From positions 1 to 11,686 of the forward strand of contig CAJUAW010000089.1 of assembly GCA_910584605.1 (NCBI GenBank): a stretch of DNA of 11,686 nt. The letters run 5' to 3'. The notes under the pieces were generated by a model that saw only the letters and a program-made list of their open reading frames with translations, was not told the origin of the DNA and did not search any database. This stretch comes from an uncultured Oscillospiraceae bacterium. GTDB taxonomy: Bacteria; Bacillota_A; Clostridia; Oscillospirales; Oscillospiraceae. The stretch's first letter is position 1; the number at the start of each line of letters is the position of its first letter. This document shows positions 1 to 6,367 of the stretch, piece after piece. Both the position numbers and the translations under genes were made by a program.

Positions 1-235
1 CTATTGCTATTTTGTTGATTTAGCCTACTCCTTGCTATTTTTCAAACAAGGCCTAAAAACCGTAATTTCCGTAATTCGCCCCTGTGCTACCTCCAGAACC
101 AGCTAGTACCAAGGGCCACCACCGGGCCAAAATCCGGGCCATCCGTCCCCAAAACCACCAAAAGGCACCCACTACATATCACTAGATACCAAGTTTCTGT
201 CCACCTTCATTTTTCAAAAAGCCAAAAAAGTTATG
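1..235. other. AT-richer stretch without a credible gene
   Basis: This stretch downstream of the tRNA terminator is about 44% G+C by my count, clearly below the GC-rich genes to the right. I found no ORF with a ribosome binding site. The minus strand has two short, overlapping, glycine- and aromatic-rich reading frames (stop codons at 105-103 and 55-53) that might be remnants of a small Gly/Trp/Tyr-rich protein, but neither is supported as a gene. A sequence like AAAATAGCAA appears twice near the left edge. Confidence 0.5.
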
Positions 236-271
236 AAAAAGTCCTGAAACCTTTCGATTTCAGGACTTTTT
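236..271 (-). terminator. Rho-independent terminator of tRNA-Pro
   Basis: A perfect inverted repeat pairs 236-249 (AAAAAGTCCTGAAA) with 258-271 (TTTCAGGACTTTTT) around an 8-base loop. Read on the minus strand it begins 1 base after the encoded CCA of the tRNA and ends in a U run, as expected for a single-gene tRNA transcript. The A and T runs on both sides mean it could also stop plus-strand transcription. Confidence 0.88.
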
Positions 272-272
272 C

Positions 273-349
273 TGGTCCGAGTGACTGGATTCGAACCAGC
301 GGCCTCTTGAACCCCATTCAAGCGCGATACCAAACTTCGCCACACCCGG
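273..349 (-). tRNA. tRNA-Pro (anticodon GGG)
   Basis: Read on the minus strand, a full cloverleaf folds by eye. The 7-bp acceptor stem is CCGGGTG/CACTCGG with one G-U pair. The D arm is GCGA/TCGC with GG in its loop. The anticodon stem is CTTGA/TCAAG with loop ATGGGGT, giving anticodon GGG. A 5-base variable loop follows, then a T arm GCTGG/CCAGT around TTCGAAT. The discriminator is A and CCA is encoded (273-275). Anticodon GGG reads CCC/CCU proline codons. It is a single-gene transcription unit with its own promoter and terminator. Confidence 0.95.
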
Positions 350-380
350 AAATTGGTACTCTGTACCAGACAGCTTATAT

Positions 381-409
381 ATAATACCACGTCCGGAAGA
401 AAAAAGCAA
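381..409 (-). promoter_or_regulatory. Sigma-A-type promoter for tRNA-Pro
   Basis: On the minus strand TTGCTT (404-409) is followed after exactly 17 bases by TATTAT (381-386), close to the -35 and -10 consensus. The start point would fall near 374, leaving a leader of about 25 nt before the mature tRNA 5' end at 349. The region is AT-rich around the -10, as is usual for strong stable-RNA promoters. Confidence 0.75.
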
Positions 410-605
410 CCCCTTTTTTGAAAAAATTTTCGGCGGAGGTGGCAGTAAGCCTTGCCCTTGTCCGGCAGCACCAGAGCCATGTGGGCCTCGAAGGCCGGCT
501 GCCAGGAGGAGAGCGCCGGGGGCGCCCTCTTCCTGGACGAGCTGAACTCAGTGGGTCTGGCCAAAGGAAGGGGCGGTTTTTGGCACAGGATACCGCCGTG
601 GTACG
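410..605. other. Gene-poor spacer between tRNA-Pro and ridA
   Basis: About 195 bases lie between the divergent tRNA and ridA promoters. Several frames stay open on both strands, but none has a ribosome binding site or a recognisable protein. One plus-strand frame (about 515-553) reads AGGALFLDELNSV, similar to a Walker B segment of an AAA+ ATPase, with a stop shortly upstream and no other AAA+ motif. At best it is a degraded fragment. Confidence 0.4.
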
Positions 606-634
606 TTGCAATCCCGGTTCCTTTATGGTAAAAT
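606..634 (+). promoter_or_regulatory. Sigma-A-type promoter of the ridA operon
   Basis: TTGCAA (606-611) is followed after 17 bases by TAAAAT (629-634), a good -35/-10 pair. Transcription would start near 641, giving a 5' leader of roughly 37 nt before the ridA ATG at 678. No long leader or riboswitch-like structure fits in that space, so any control would have to be by a protein bound near the promoter. Confidence 0.7.
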
Positions 635-677
635 ACGGGGTGAGTTCGCTCGATTTTGATTTGAGGAGGATGTTTTC

Positions 678-1052
678 ATGAACCAGACCATCACCGCCGT
701 CAACGCCCCCGCCGCCGTGGGCCCCTACTGCCACGCCAAGCTGGCGGGCAATACGCTGTACACCTCCGGCCAGCTGGGACTGATCCCCGCCACCGGTGAG
801 CTGCCCCAAGGGGTGGAGGCCCAGGCCGCTCAGGCGCTGGACAACCTGAAGGCTGTGCTCTCCGCCGCCGGCATGGGGCTGGAGGATGTGGTGAAGACCA
901 CCGTCTTCCTGGCGGACATCCGGGACTTTGCCGCCATCAACACCATCTACGCCAACTATTTTACCGGCGAGGCCCCGGCCCGCTCCTGCGTGCAGGCGGC
1001 CGCCCTGCCCAAGGGCGCTCTGTTTGAGATCGAGGCGGTTGCGGTGAAGTGA
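678..1052 (+). CDS. ridA: RidA family reactive intermediate/imine deaminase
   Basis: RidA (YjgF/YER057c/UK114 family) hydrolyses enamine/imine intermediates such as 2-aminoacrylate to keto acids and ammonia in the cytosol. The protein has 124 residues (E. coli RidA has 128) and aligns along its whole length by eye: NAPAAVGPY near the start, YTSGQLG at 28-34, VVKTTVFLAD at 71-80, and ARSCVQAAALPKG at 101-113. Residues matching the E. coli active site are Y17, S30, R102 (for R105, which binds the substrate carboxylate), C104 and E117, so it should be a true deaminase. The start is fixed by GAGGAGG at 663-669, eight bases before ATG. It is first in an operon with diaminopropionate ammonia-lyase, an enzyme that forms 2-aminoacrylate, so this copy probably clears that intermediate. 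The specific pairing is inferred. Confidence 0.95.
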   Translation: MNQTITAVNAPAAVGPYCHAKLAGNTLYTSGQLGLIPATGELPQGVEAQAAQALDNLKAVLSAAGMGLEDVVKTTVFLADIRDFAAINTIYANYFTGEAPARSCVQAAALPKGALFEIEAVAVK

Positions 1053-1067
1053 GCGGAGAACCTGCAA

Positions 1068-1098
1068 AAACGCGGAAGAGGGCTCCTCTTTGGCGTTT
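1068..1098 (+). other. Intergenic hairpin between ridA and the lyase gene
   Basis: AAACGC (1068-1073) and AAGAGG (1076-1081) pair with CCTCTT (1085-1090) and GCGTTT (1093-1098), forming a 12-bp stem with a small internal mismatch and a 3-base loop. No U run follows, so it does not look like a full terminator. It could set the ridA:lyase mRNA ratio by pausing, processing or protecting the upstream 3' end. The structure is visible; the role is inferred. Confidence 0.45.
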
Positions 1099-1130
1099 CC
1101 GGTCTCAAAACTATGTCAGGAGGCAAAAAC

Positions 1131-2339
1131 ATGTCCGATTCCATCCAATGGACCCGAAACACCATGCCCGCCGGCCGGGAGCGGTACAGGGAGATCATGT
1201 CCCTGGACCATGCGGCCAAGGCGCGGGCCTTTCACCAGTCCTTTCCCCAGTACACGGTCACCCCTCTGGCCCGGCTGGACGGGATGGCGCAGCACCTGGG
1301 CCTGGGCGGGCTGTACGTGAAGGATGAGAGCCTTCGCTTCGGGCTGAACGCCTTCAAGGTGCTGGGCGGCTCCTTCGCCATGGCCCGGTACATCGCCGGA
1401 GAGCTGGGGAGGGATGTGTCGGAGCTGAGCTTCGACTACCTCACCAGCGAGCCGTTCCGGCAGGAGTTCGGCCAGGCGGTCTTCTTCACCGCCACCGACG
1501 GCAATCACGGCCGGGGGGTGGCCTGGGCGGCCAGCAAGCTGGGCCAGAGGGCGGTGGTCCACATGCCCAAGGGAACCCGGCCCTCCCGGTTTGACAACAT
1601 CGCCAGAGAGGGCGCCCAGGTCACCATCGAGGCGCTGAATTACGACGACTGCGTCCGCCTGGCTGCGGCGGAGGCGGCGGAGACGGAGCGGGGCGTGGTG
1701 ATCCAGGACACCGCCTGGCCGGGCTACGAGGAGGTCCCCGCCTGGATCATGCAGGGCTACGGCACCATGGCCAGCGAGGCCGCCGGTCAGCTGGGCCGGC
1801 GGCCCACCCACATCTTTCTCCAGGCCGGGGTGGGGAGCATGGCCGGCGCGGTGGCGGGCTACTTCGCCAATTTGTATCCCGACGCGCCCCCGAAGATCGT
1901 CGTGGTGGAGGCCAGCGGGGCCGACTGCCACTACCGCAGCGCCCTGGCCGGGGACGGCCAGCCCCGTGCGGTGGGGGGCGATCTGAACACCATTATGGCC
2001 GGGCTGGCCTGCGGCGAGGTGAATTTCCTCTCCTGGGACATTCTGCGGGCCCGTGCCGCCGCCTTCCTCTCCTGCCCCGACTGGGTGAGCGCCAAGGGGA
2101 TGCGGATGCTGGCCGCGCCGGTAAAGGGGGACCCGGCGGTGGTTTCCGGGGAATCCGGAGCGGTGGGCATGGGGGCGGTGGCCGCGATTATGGAGGACGC
2201 CGCCTATCAGGACCTGCGCCAGTTCCTGGAGCTGGACGGCTCCAGCCAGGTGCTCCTCATCTCCACCGAGGGGGACACCGATCCGGAGCGGTACCGGGCC
2301 GTGGTGTGGGACGGGGCCTACGCCAGCGTCAAGGAGTGA
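1131..2339 (+). CDS. dpaL: Diaminopropionate ammonia-lyase (PLP-dependent, YgeX type)
   Basis: This fold-type II PLP enzyme converts 2,3-diaminopropionate to pyruvate and two ammonia molecules. At 402 residues it is close to E. coli YgeX (398). The PLP-binding lysine is K76 in FGLNAFKVLGGS, matching E. coli K77. ATDGNHGRG at 121-129 and QDTAW at 192-196 place D123 and D193 where the E. coli catalytic aspartates D120 and D189 lie. The glycine-rich phosphate loop is AGVGSMAG at 232-239. C266 and C294 lie near where E. coli has a reported disulfide pair; I am less sure of that match. ATG 1131 is preferred over ATG 1113 because AGGAGG (1118-1123) sits seven bases before it and overlaps the earlier candidate. 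It follows ridA by 78 bases and precedes the ROK-like gene by 4. The alternative, a threonine-dehydratase relative, is unlikely given the matching motifs. Confidence 0.93.
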   Translation: MSDSIQWTRNTMPAGRERYREIMSLDHAAKARAFHQSFPQYTVTPLARLDGMAQHLGLGGLYVKDESLRFGLNAFKVLGGSFAMARYIAGELGRDVSELSFDYLTSEPFRQEFGQAVFFTATDGNHGRGVAWAASKLGQRAVVHMPKGTRPSRFDNIAREGAQVTIEALNYDDCVRLAAAEAAETERGVVIQDTAWPGYEEVPAWIMQGYGTMASEAAGQLGRRPTHIFLQAGVGSMAGAVAGYFANLYPDAPPKIVVVEASGADCHYRSALAGDGQPRAVGGDLNTIMAGLACGEVNFLSWDILRARAAAFLSCPDWVSAKGMRMLAAPVKGDPAVVSGESGAVGMGAVAAIMEDAAYQDLRQFLELDGSSQVLLISTEGDTDPERYRAVVWDGAYASVKE

Positions 2340-2343
2340 GCGG

Positions 2344-4101
2344 ATGATCAAGCCATTTTTGGAGCAAGCCGCCCGGGATGAGAGCGTCTACCTCACCGAC
2401 GTCCGGGCCGCCTTTCAGGCGGAGGGGACCCGGCCCTTCCACCTCCACGTCACCCTCTATGACCGTTCGGTCCGGGTCTGCCCCCTGCGCCTGCCGGAGA
2501 CGGCGGGGGAGGAGGAGGCGCGGTTCGCGGCGGAGTACGTCTATGCCACCGTGTACAATCTGCTGTCCGCCCTGGGCGGGCTGCGGGTGGACGTCTACCT
2601 GGACCCCTCCGACCGGGAGACCGTGCAGCTGGCGGAGAGCCTGGAGCAGGTCTTTCAGCTGGCGCTGCCCAAACGGGCCCGGACGGGCTATGGGACCTGC
2701 CTCAACGTGAACGAGCGGGTGCTGTCCGCCCTGTCCGGCGGGCGGGAGCGGTTTGCCTTCGGGGTACACAGCCTGGAGGAGGAGCCCTCCGTCCAGCCGC
2801 CCGGGGCGGCGGAGGGACAGCCCGTCTTCGCCCGTCTGCCCGCCCGGACGGCGGGGCGGATGGTGCTGGGCATGGACGTGGGCGGCACCGATGTGAAGCT
2901 GGCCGTCAGCGTGGACGGCCGGCTGGCGCTGTGCAAGGAGTTTGACTGGCTCCCCTCCGCCTGCACCAGGGCGGAGGAGATCACCGGCCCCCTGCTGCTG
3001 CTGGCCCGTCTGCTGCGGGCGGCGGGCAGCCTGTGCCGGGCCGGGCGGGAGGGGGAGCTGGACTGGGCCGCCCTGGACCGCCGCGCCACCCTGGCGGAGA
3101 TGGAGCGGGGGGCGGAGGCTATGGAGCGGCGGGCCGGGGACAGCCTGCGGGGCTTCGACGCCATCGGCCTGTGCTTCCCCGACGTGGTGATCCAAAACCG
3201 GATCGTGGGGGGCGAGACCCCCAAGACCCGCGGCCTGCGGGACAACCCGGAGCTGGATTACGAGGCGGAGTTTTCCAAACTGACCGCCCTGACCCAGGGG
3301 CTGGCCGCCTATGCGGCGGAGGGTGGGCCGGTGCTGAACATCAACGACGGCCCCATGGCCGCCTTCACCGCCGCGGTGGAGCAGGCGGCGGCGGGCGGGG
3401 ACCTGTCCAGGGGCTTTTTCGCCCACAGCCTGGGCACCGACCTGGGCACCGGCTGGGTCCGGGCGGACGGCTCCATCCCCGAGATGCCCCTGGAGGTGTA
3501 CAACTTCATCATCGACCTGGGCAGCTGGGGCCAGCGGCGGTTCCCGCCGGAGGACGTGCGCAGCGTTTGCAGCGTGAATACCGGCCTGCCCGGGGCGCTG
3601 CAGAAGTACGGGGGACAGTCCGCCGTCTTCCGCCTGGCGGCCAGACAGGCGCCGGACTCCCTTCAGGAGGGGCTGGACAGGGGGCTGTTCCGGCGGGAGG
3701 GGGGCCTTCTCCTGGTCCCCACCCAGCCGGAGGACCGGCGGAAGGAGTGCCTGGAGTTCTTCATGGAGCGGGCCGCGGCCGGACAGCCGGAGTGCGAAAA
3801 AATCTTCCGGACGGTGGGGGAGTATTTGGCCGTCACCTGGCGGGAGACGGACTTCATCCTCCAGCCCGACGCTAAGGACCGGACCCTCTTTGGCCGCTTT
3901 GTGAAGCGGCCCGCCTGCTTCCGCCTGCTGTGCGAGGGGGCGGCCCGGCGGGAGCCGGAGCTGCGCCAGTACGCCGCCGGAAGCGATCTGGCCAATACCG
4001 CCCTGATGAAGCAGCTGGACGCGCACCCCGATTATACGGTGGCCCAGTTTGCCCAGGCCGTGGGCGCGGTCTACTACGCCTGCCTGGGACTGGACAGCTG
4101 A
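2344..4101 (+). CDS. ROK/sugar-kinase-like ASKHA protein with unrecognised N-terminal domain
   Basis: The 585-residue protein has two parts. Residues 1 to about 165 form a domain I do not recognise. From about 172 it reads as an actin-like ATPase of the ROK/hexokinase type: phosphate-1 loop GMDVGGTDVKLAVSVDG (176-192), GLCFPD (275-280), NINDGPMAAF (332-341) with D335 in the catalytic-base position, and phosphate-2 loop SLGTDLGTGWV (362-372). The cysteine-rich zinc motif of classical ROK proteins is absent, and at 585 residues it is nearly twice a normal ROK kinase (about 300-320). No helix-turn-helix is evident, so it is not an obvious ROK repressor. AAGGAG inside the end of the lyase gene serves ATG 2344, and the 4-base gap implies translational coupling. 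It probably binds and hydrolyses ATP; the substrate is unknown. It may act on a compound linked to diaminopropionate use or be regulatory, both inferred from position only. Confidence 0.8.
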   Translation: MIKPFLEQAARDESVYLTDVRAAFQAEGTRPFHLHVTLYDRSVRVCPLRLPETAGEEEARFAAEYVYATVYNLLSALGGLRVDVYLDPSDRETVQLAESLEQVFQLALPKRARTGYGTCLNVNERVLSALSGGRERFAFGVHSLEEEPSVQPPGAAEGQPVFARLPARTAGRMVLGMDVGGTDVKLAVSVDGRLALCKEFDWLPSACTRAEEITGPLLLLARLLRAAGSLCRAGREGELDWAALDRRATLAEMERGAEAMERRAGDSLRGFDAIGLCFPDVVIQNRIVGGETPKTRGLRDNPELDYEAEFSKLTALTQGLAAYAAEGGPVLNINDGPMAAFTAAVEQAAAGGDLSRGFFAHSLGTDLGTGWVRADGSIPEMPLEVYNFIIDLGSWGQRRFPPEDVRSVCSVNTGLPGALQKYGGQSAVFRLAARQAPDSLQEGLDRGLFRREGGLLLVPTQPEDRRKECLEFFMERAAAGQPECEKIFRTVGEYLAVTWRETDFILQPDAKDRTLFGRFVKRPACFRLLCEGAARREPELRQYAAGSDLANTALMKQLDAHPDYTVAQFAQAVGAVYYACLGLDS

Positions 4102-4138
4102 AAAAACTCCTGCGGCAAACACGCCGCAGGAGTTTTTT
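4101..4138. terminator. Bidirectional terminator shared by the two convergent operons
   Basis: A perfect 16-base inverted repeat (4101-4116 with 4123-4138) surrounds the 6-base loop AAACAC. The GC core is CTCCTGCGGC/GCCGCAGGAG, with six A on the left and a T run on the right. It begins at the last base of the ROK-like gene's stop codon and ends 2 bases before the hisJ stop codon at 4141-4143. On the plus strand it ends in a U run for the ridA operon; on the minus strand it does the same for the his operon. Confidence 0.95.
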
Positions 4139-4140
4139 TG

Positions 4141-4950
4141 TCAGAGGGGGATTGGAACAAAGCCCTGGCTGGTGAGCGCCATCTGCTCCCGATAGCCGCA
4201 GGAGCGGGCCAGCTCCTCCGCCTGGGGGAAGGCGAAGAGCAGGTTGGCGCGGTCGTGGCAGTCGCTGGTGATGCAGATGGGCAGGTCCCGCTCCCGCATG
4301 GCCCGCAGCAGGGCGGGGGCGGGGTAGGGGGTGGAGCGGTATCCGCGGGACATGGCCCCGGTGTTGATCTCCAGGATTACGCCGTGTTGGGCCAGCCGGT
4401 CCAGGGCCTCCAGGGCGGCGCTGACGTACCGGGGGTGGCCGGTGTCGAAGAGGCTGTCCCCCTCGTTGAACTTGGTGATCAGGTCGAAGTGGCCCACGAT
4501 CTGACAGCCGGTCCGCTCCGCAATCGCTCCAACCAGGCGGTAGTAGTCCTCGGCGAAGGCGAGAAAATCCCCGCCGTAGTATTGGCGCACGCTGCGGACA
4601 AAGTCCTCGGGGAGGTAGTCCACCGGGAGCAGCCTGCCCTCCTTCTCCACGCAGTGAACCGAACCGATTTGGTAGTCCCACCCCTTTCCGGAGGGCGGGG
4701 AGTAATAGTCCTGCTCCAGACCTAAAAAGATCTCCAGCCGGCCAGTGTACCGCTCCCGCAGGCGGAGGATTTCCGCCCGGTAGCGGGGGACGTCCTCCGG
4801 GGACATGGTCCAGCCGCTCTGCCCGGCCAGAGGGGCGTGGCTGGAAAAGCCCAGGGCGTCCATATCCATCCGGATGGCCGCATGGACCATCTCTTCGGGG
4901 GTGTTTTTGCCGTCGCAGAAGGTGACGTGGGTGTGCAGATTCTGAATCAT
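4141..4950 (-). CDS. hisJ: Histidinol-phosphatase, PHP family
   Basis: This enzyme dephosphorylates L-histidinol phosphate to histidinol, the penultimate step of histidine synthesis. At 269 residues it is a normal PHP-domain histidinol-phosphatase of the Bacillus HisJ/HisK type, unrelated to the HAD-type HisB-N. Metal-binding motifs are visible in order: LHTH (H6, H8), SSHAPL (H38), GLEQDY (E79), GSVHC (H99), GHFDL (H154) and SDCHD (D230, H232). It is the last gene of the his operon; its ATG overlaps the hisIE stop codon by four bases (ATGA), so translation is probably coupled. Position in the operon makes histidinol phosphate the likely substrate over other PHP phosphoesterase substrates. 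The shared bidirectional hairpin follows directly. Confidence 0.93.
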   Translation of the reverse strand: MIQNLHTHVTFCDGKNTPEEMVHAAIRMDMDALGFSSHAPLAGQSGWTMSPEDVPRYRAEILRLRERYTGRLEIFLGLEQDYYSPPSGKGWDYQIGSVHCVEKEGRLLPVDYLPEDFVRSVRQYYGGDFLAFAEDYYRLVGAIAERTGCQIVGHFDLITKFNEGDSLFDTGHPRYVSAALEALDRLAQHGVILEINTGAMSRGYRSTPYPAPALLRAMRERDLPICITSDCHDRANLLFAFPQAEELARSCGYREQMALTSQGFVPIPL

Positions 4951-5594
4951 GTCATCTTCTCCTGCTTCACCTTGTGGTCGATGACGTGGCGGGAGGCCAG
5001 CTCCGCCATCACGTCATCCACGGAGATGCCCATCTCCACCATCAGCACCATCACGTGGTACATCAGGTCGCCGATCTCATAGACCGTCTCCCGTTTGTCC
5101 CCCGCCTTGCCGGCGATGATGACCTCGGTACACTCCTCGCCCACCTTTTTGAGGATCTTGTCCAGCCCCTTCTGGAAGAGGTAGGTGGTGTAGGACCCCT
5201 CGGGCAGGGTTTCCCTGCGCCCCTCCAGCAGAGCGTACAGGCCGTTCACCGAGAAGGGCTCCGCCGCCCCGGAGGAGAAGACCGGGCTGTTGAAGCAGGA
5301 GTCCGTCCCCAGGTGGCAGGCGGGTCCTGTTTTGTTCACCCGGATCACCAGGGCGTCCCGGTCGCAGTCGGCGGTGACGTCCACAATGTGCTGGACGTTC
5401 CCGCTGGTCTCCCCCTTGCGCCACAGCTCCTGCCGGGAGCGGGACCAGAAGCAGGTACGGCCCTCGTTCATACTGATCTCCAGGCTCTCCCGGTTCATGT
5501 AGGCCAGGGTGAGCACCTGTTTGCTCTCCGCGTCCACCACAATGGCGGGGATCAGGCCCTTCTCGTCAAACTTCAGCTCGTCAATGTTCAGCAT
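4947..5594 (-). CDS. hisIE: Bifunctional phosphoribosyl-AMP cyclohydrolase / phosphoribosyl-ATP pyrophosphatase
   Basis: The 215-residue fusion carries out steps 2 and 3 of histidine synthesis: the HisE half hydrolyses PR-ATP to PR-AMP, and the HisI half opens the adenine ring to give ProFAR. Residues 1 to about 107 are HisI, with CFWSRSRQELWRKGETSG (48-65), the DCDRD metal motif (D76, D78, D80) and the cysteines C77, C93 and C100 that fit the zinc site. Residues from about 117 are HisE, an all-helical MazG-like pyrophosphohydrolase, with KKVGEECTEVIIAGK (149-163) and ETVYEIGDLMYH (169-180). The frame is open further upstream, but ATG 5594 has AAAAGGTG before it and gives the usual N-terminus. 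It lies 14 bases after hisF and overlaps hisJ by four. Confidence 0.96.
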   Translation of the reverse strand: MLNIDELKFDEKGLIPAIVVDAESKQVLTLAYMNRESLEISMNEGRTCFWSRSRQELWRKGETSGNVQHIVDVTADCDRDALVIRVNKTGPACHLGTDSCFNSPVFSSGAAEPFSVNGLYALLEGRRETLPEGSYTTYLFQKGLDKILKKVGEECTEVIIAGKAGDKRETVYEIGDLMYHVMVLMVEMGISVDDVMAELASRHVIDHKVKQEKMT

Positions 5595-5608
5595 GGTATC
5601 ACACCTTT

Positions 5609-6367
5609 TTACAGTCTTGTGGGGATTCCCTGCTCCGCCAGGGCCCGCTTCAGGTCGGGAATGTTCACCTCGCCGAAGTGGAAGATGGAGGCGGCCAGGC
5701 CGGCGTCCACCTTGGGCAGGGTCTGGAACAGGGTGACAAAGTCCTGGACGCACCCCGCCCCGCCGGAGGCGATGACGGGCACGTCCACCACGCTGCAGAC
5801 GGCCTGGAGCATCTCCAGGTCAAAGCCGCCCTTCACGCCATCGGTGTCGATGCTGTTCAGGACGATCTCCCCGGCCCCGTTTTGCACCCCGGAGCGAATC
5901 CACGCGATGGCGTCCAGCCCGGTGTCCTCCCGGCCGCCCTTGGCGAACACCCGGAACTGGCCGTCCACCCGCTTGGCGTCCACGCTGAGCACCACGCACT
6001 GGTTGCCGTACCGCTTGGCCGCCTGCGGGATGAGGGAGGGGTCCTCCAGCGCCCCGGAGTTGACGCTCACCTTGTCCGCGCCGCATTTCAGCACCCGGTC
6101 GAAGTCGTCCACGGTGCGGATGCCGCCGCCCACGGTGAGGGGGATGAAGACGGAGGAGGCCGCCTCCCGAAGGATACCGGTGAACAAGGACCGGCCCTCG
6201 GCGGAGGCGGTGATGTCATAGAACACCAGCTCGTCCGCCCCGCAGGCGCTGTAGAATTTGGCCAGCTCCACCGGGGAGCTGACGTCGGCCAGCCCCTGAA
6301 AGTTGATCCCCTTCACCACCCGGCCGTCCTTCACGTCCAGGCAGGGAATGATCCGCTTGGTGATCAC
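5609..6367 (-). CDS. hisF: Imidazole glycerol phosphate synthase, cyclase subunit
   Basis: HisF is the (beta/alpha)8 barrel that joins PRFAR with ammonia delivered from HisH, producing imidazole glycerol phosphate and AICAR. The 252-residue length is standard. The catalytic aspartates are D11 (IIPCLDVKDGRVVKG) and D130 (VVLSVDAK). Phosphate-binding loops include TVGGGIR (78-84), VNSGAL (102-107) and the C-terminal ASGGAG segment, and LAASIFHFGE near the end is a family signature. The start codon is GTG (6367-6365), overlapping the hisA TGA as GTGA; GAGGAGG inside the end of hisA serves it. HisF works as a heterodimer with HisH, encoded two genes upstream with hisA between. Confidence 0.97.
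   Translation of the reverse strand: MITKRIIPCLDVKDGRVVKGINFQGLADVSSPVELAKFYSACGADELVFYDITASAEGRSLFTGILREAASSVFIPLTVGGGIRTVDDFDRVLKCGADKVSVNSGALEDPSLIPQAAKRYGNQCVVLSVDAKRVDGQFRVFAKGGREDTGLDAIAWIRSGVQNGAGEIVLNSIDTDGVKGGFDLEMLQAVCSVVDVPVIASGGAGCVQDFVTLFQTLPKVDAGLAASIFHFGEVNIPDLKRALAEQGIPTRL

Noticed and set aside
214..564. 116-residue minus-strand frame over the tRNA
   Set aside because: Runs straight through the tRNA gene, its promoter and its terminator; not compatible with a real protein gene.
418..681. 87-residue plus-strand frame ending at the ridA start
   Set aside because: It would be transcribed only from an unseen promoter upstream of the mapped ridA promoter, has Arg/Gly-rich shadow composition, and has no ribosome binding site.
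1116..2351. 411-residue minus-strand frame opposite the lyase gene
   Set aside because: Gly/Pro/His-rich shadow sequence with no known domain; the plus-strand frame carries full diaminopropionate ammonia-lyase motifs.
2329..4122. 597-residue minus-strand frame opposite the ROK-like gene
   Set aside because: It is the mirror of a GC-rich coding frame: low-complexity Pro/Gly/Gln/His-rich protein without motifs, while the plus strand has clear ATPase loops and a ribosome binding site.
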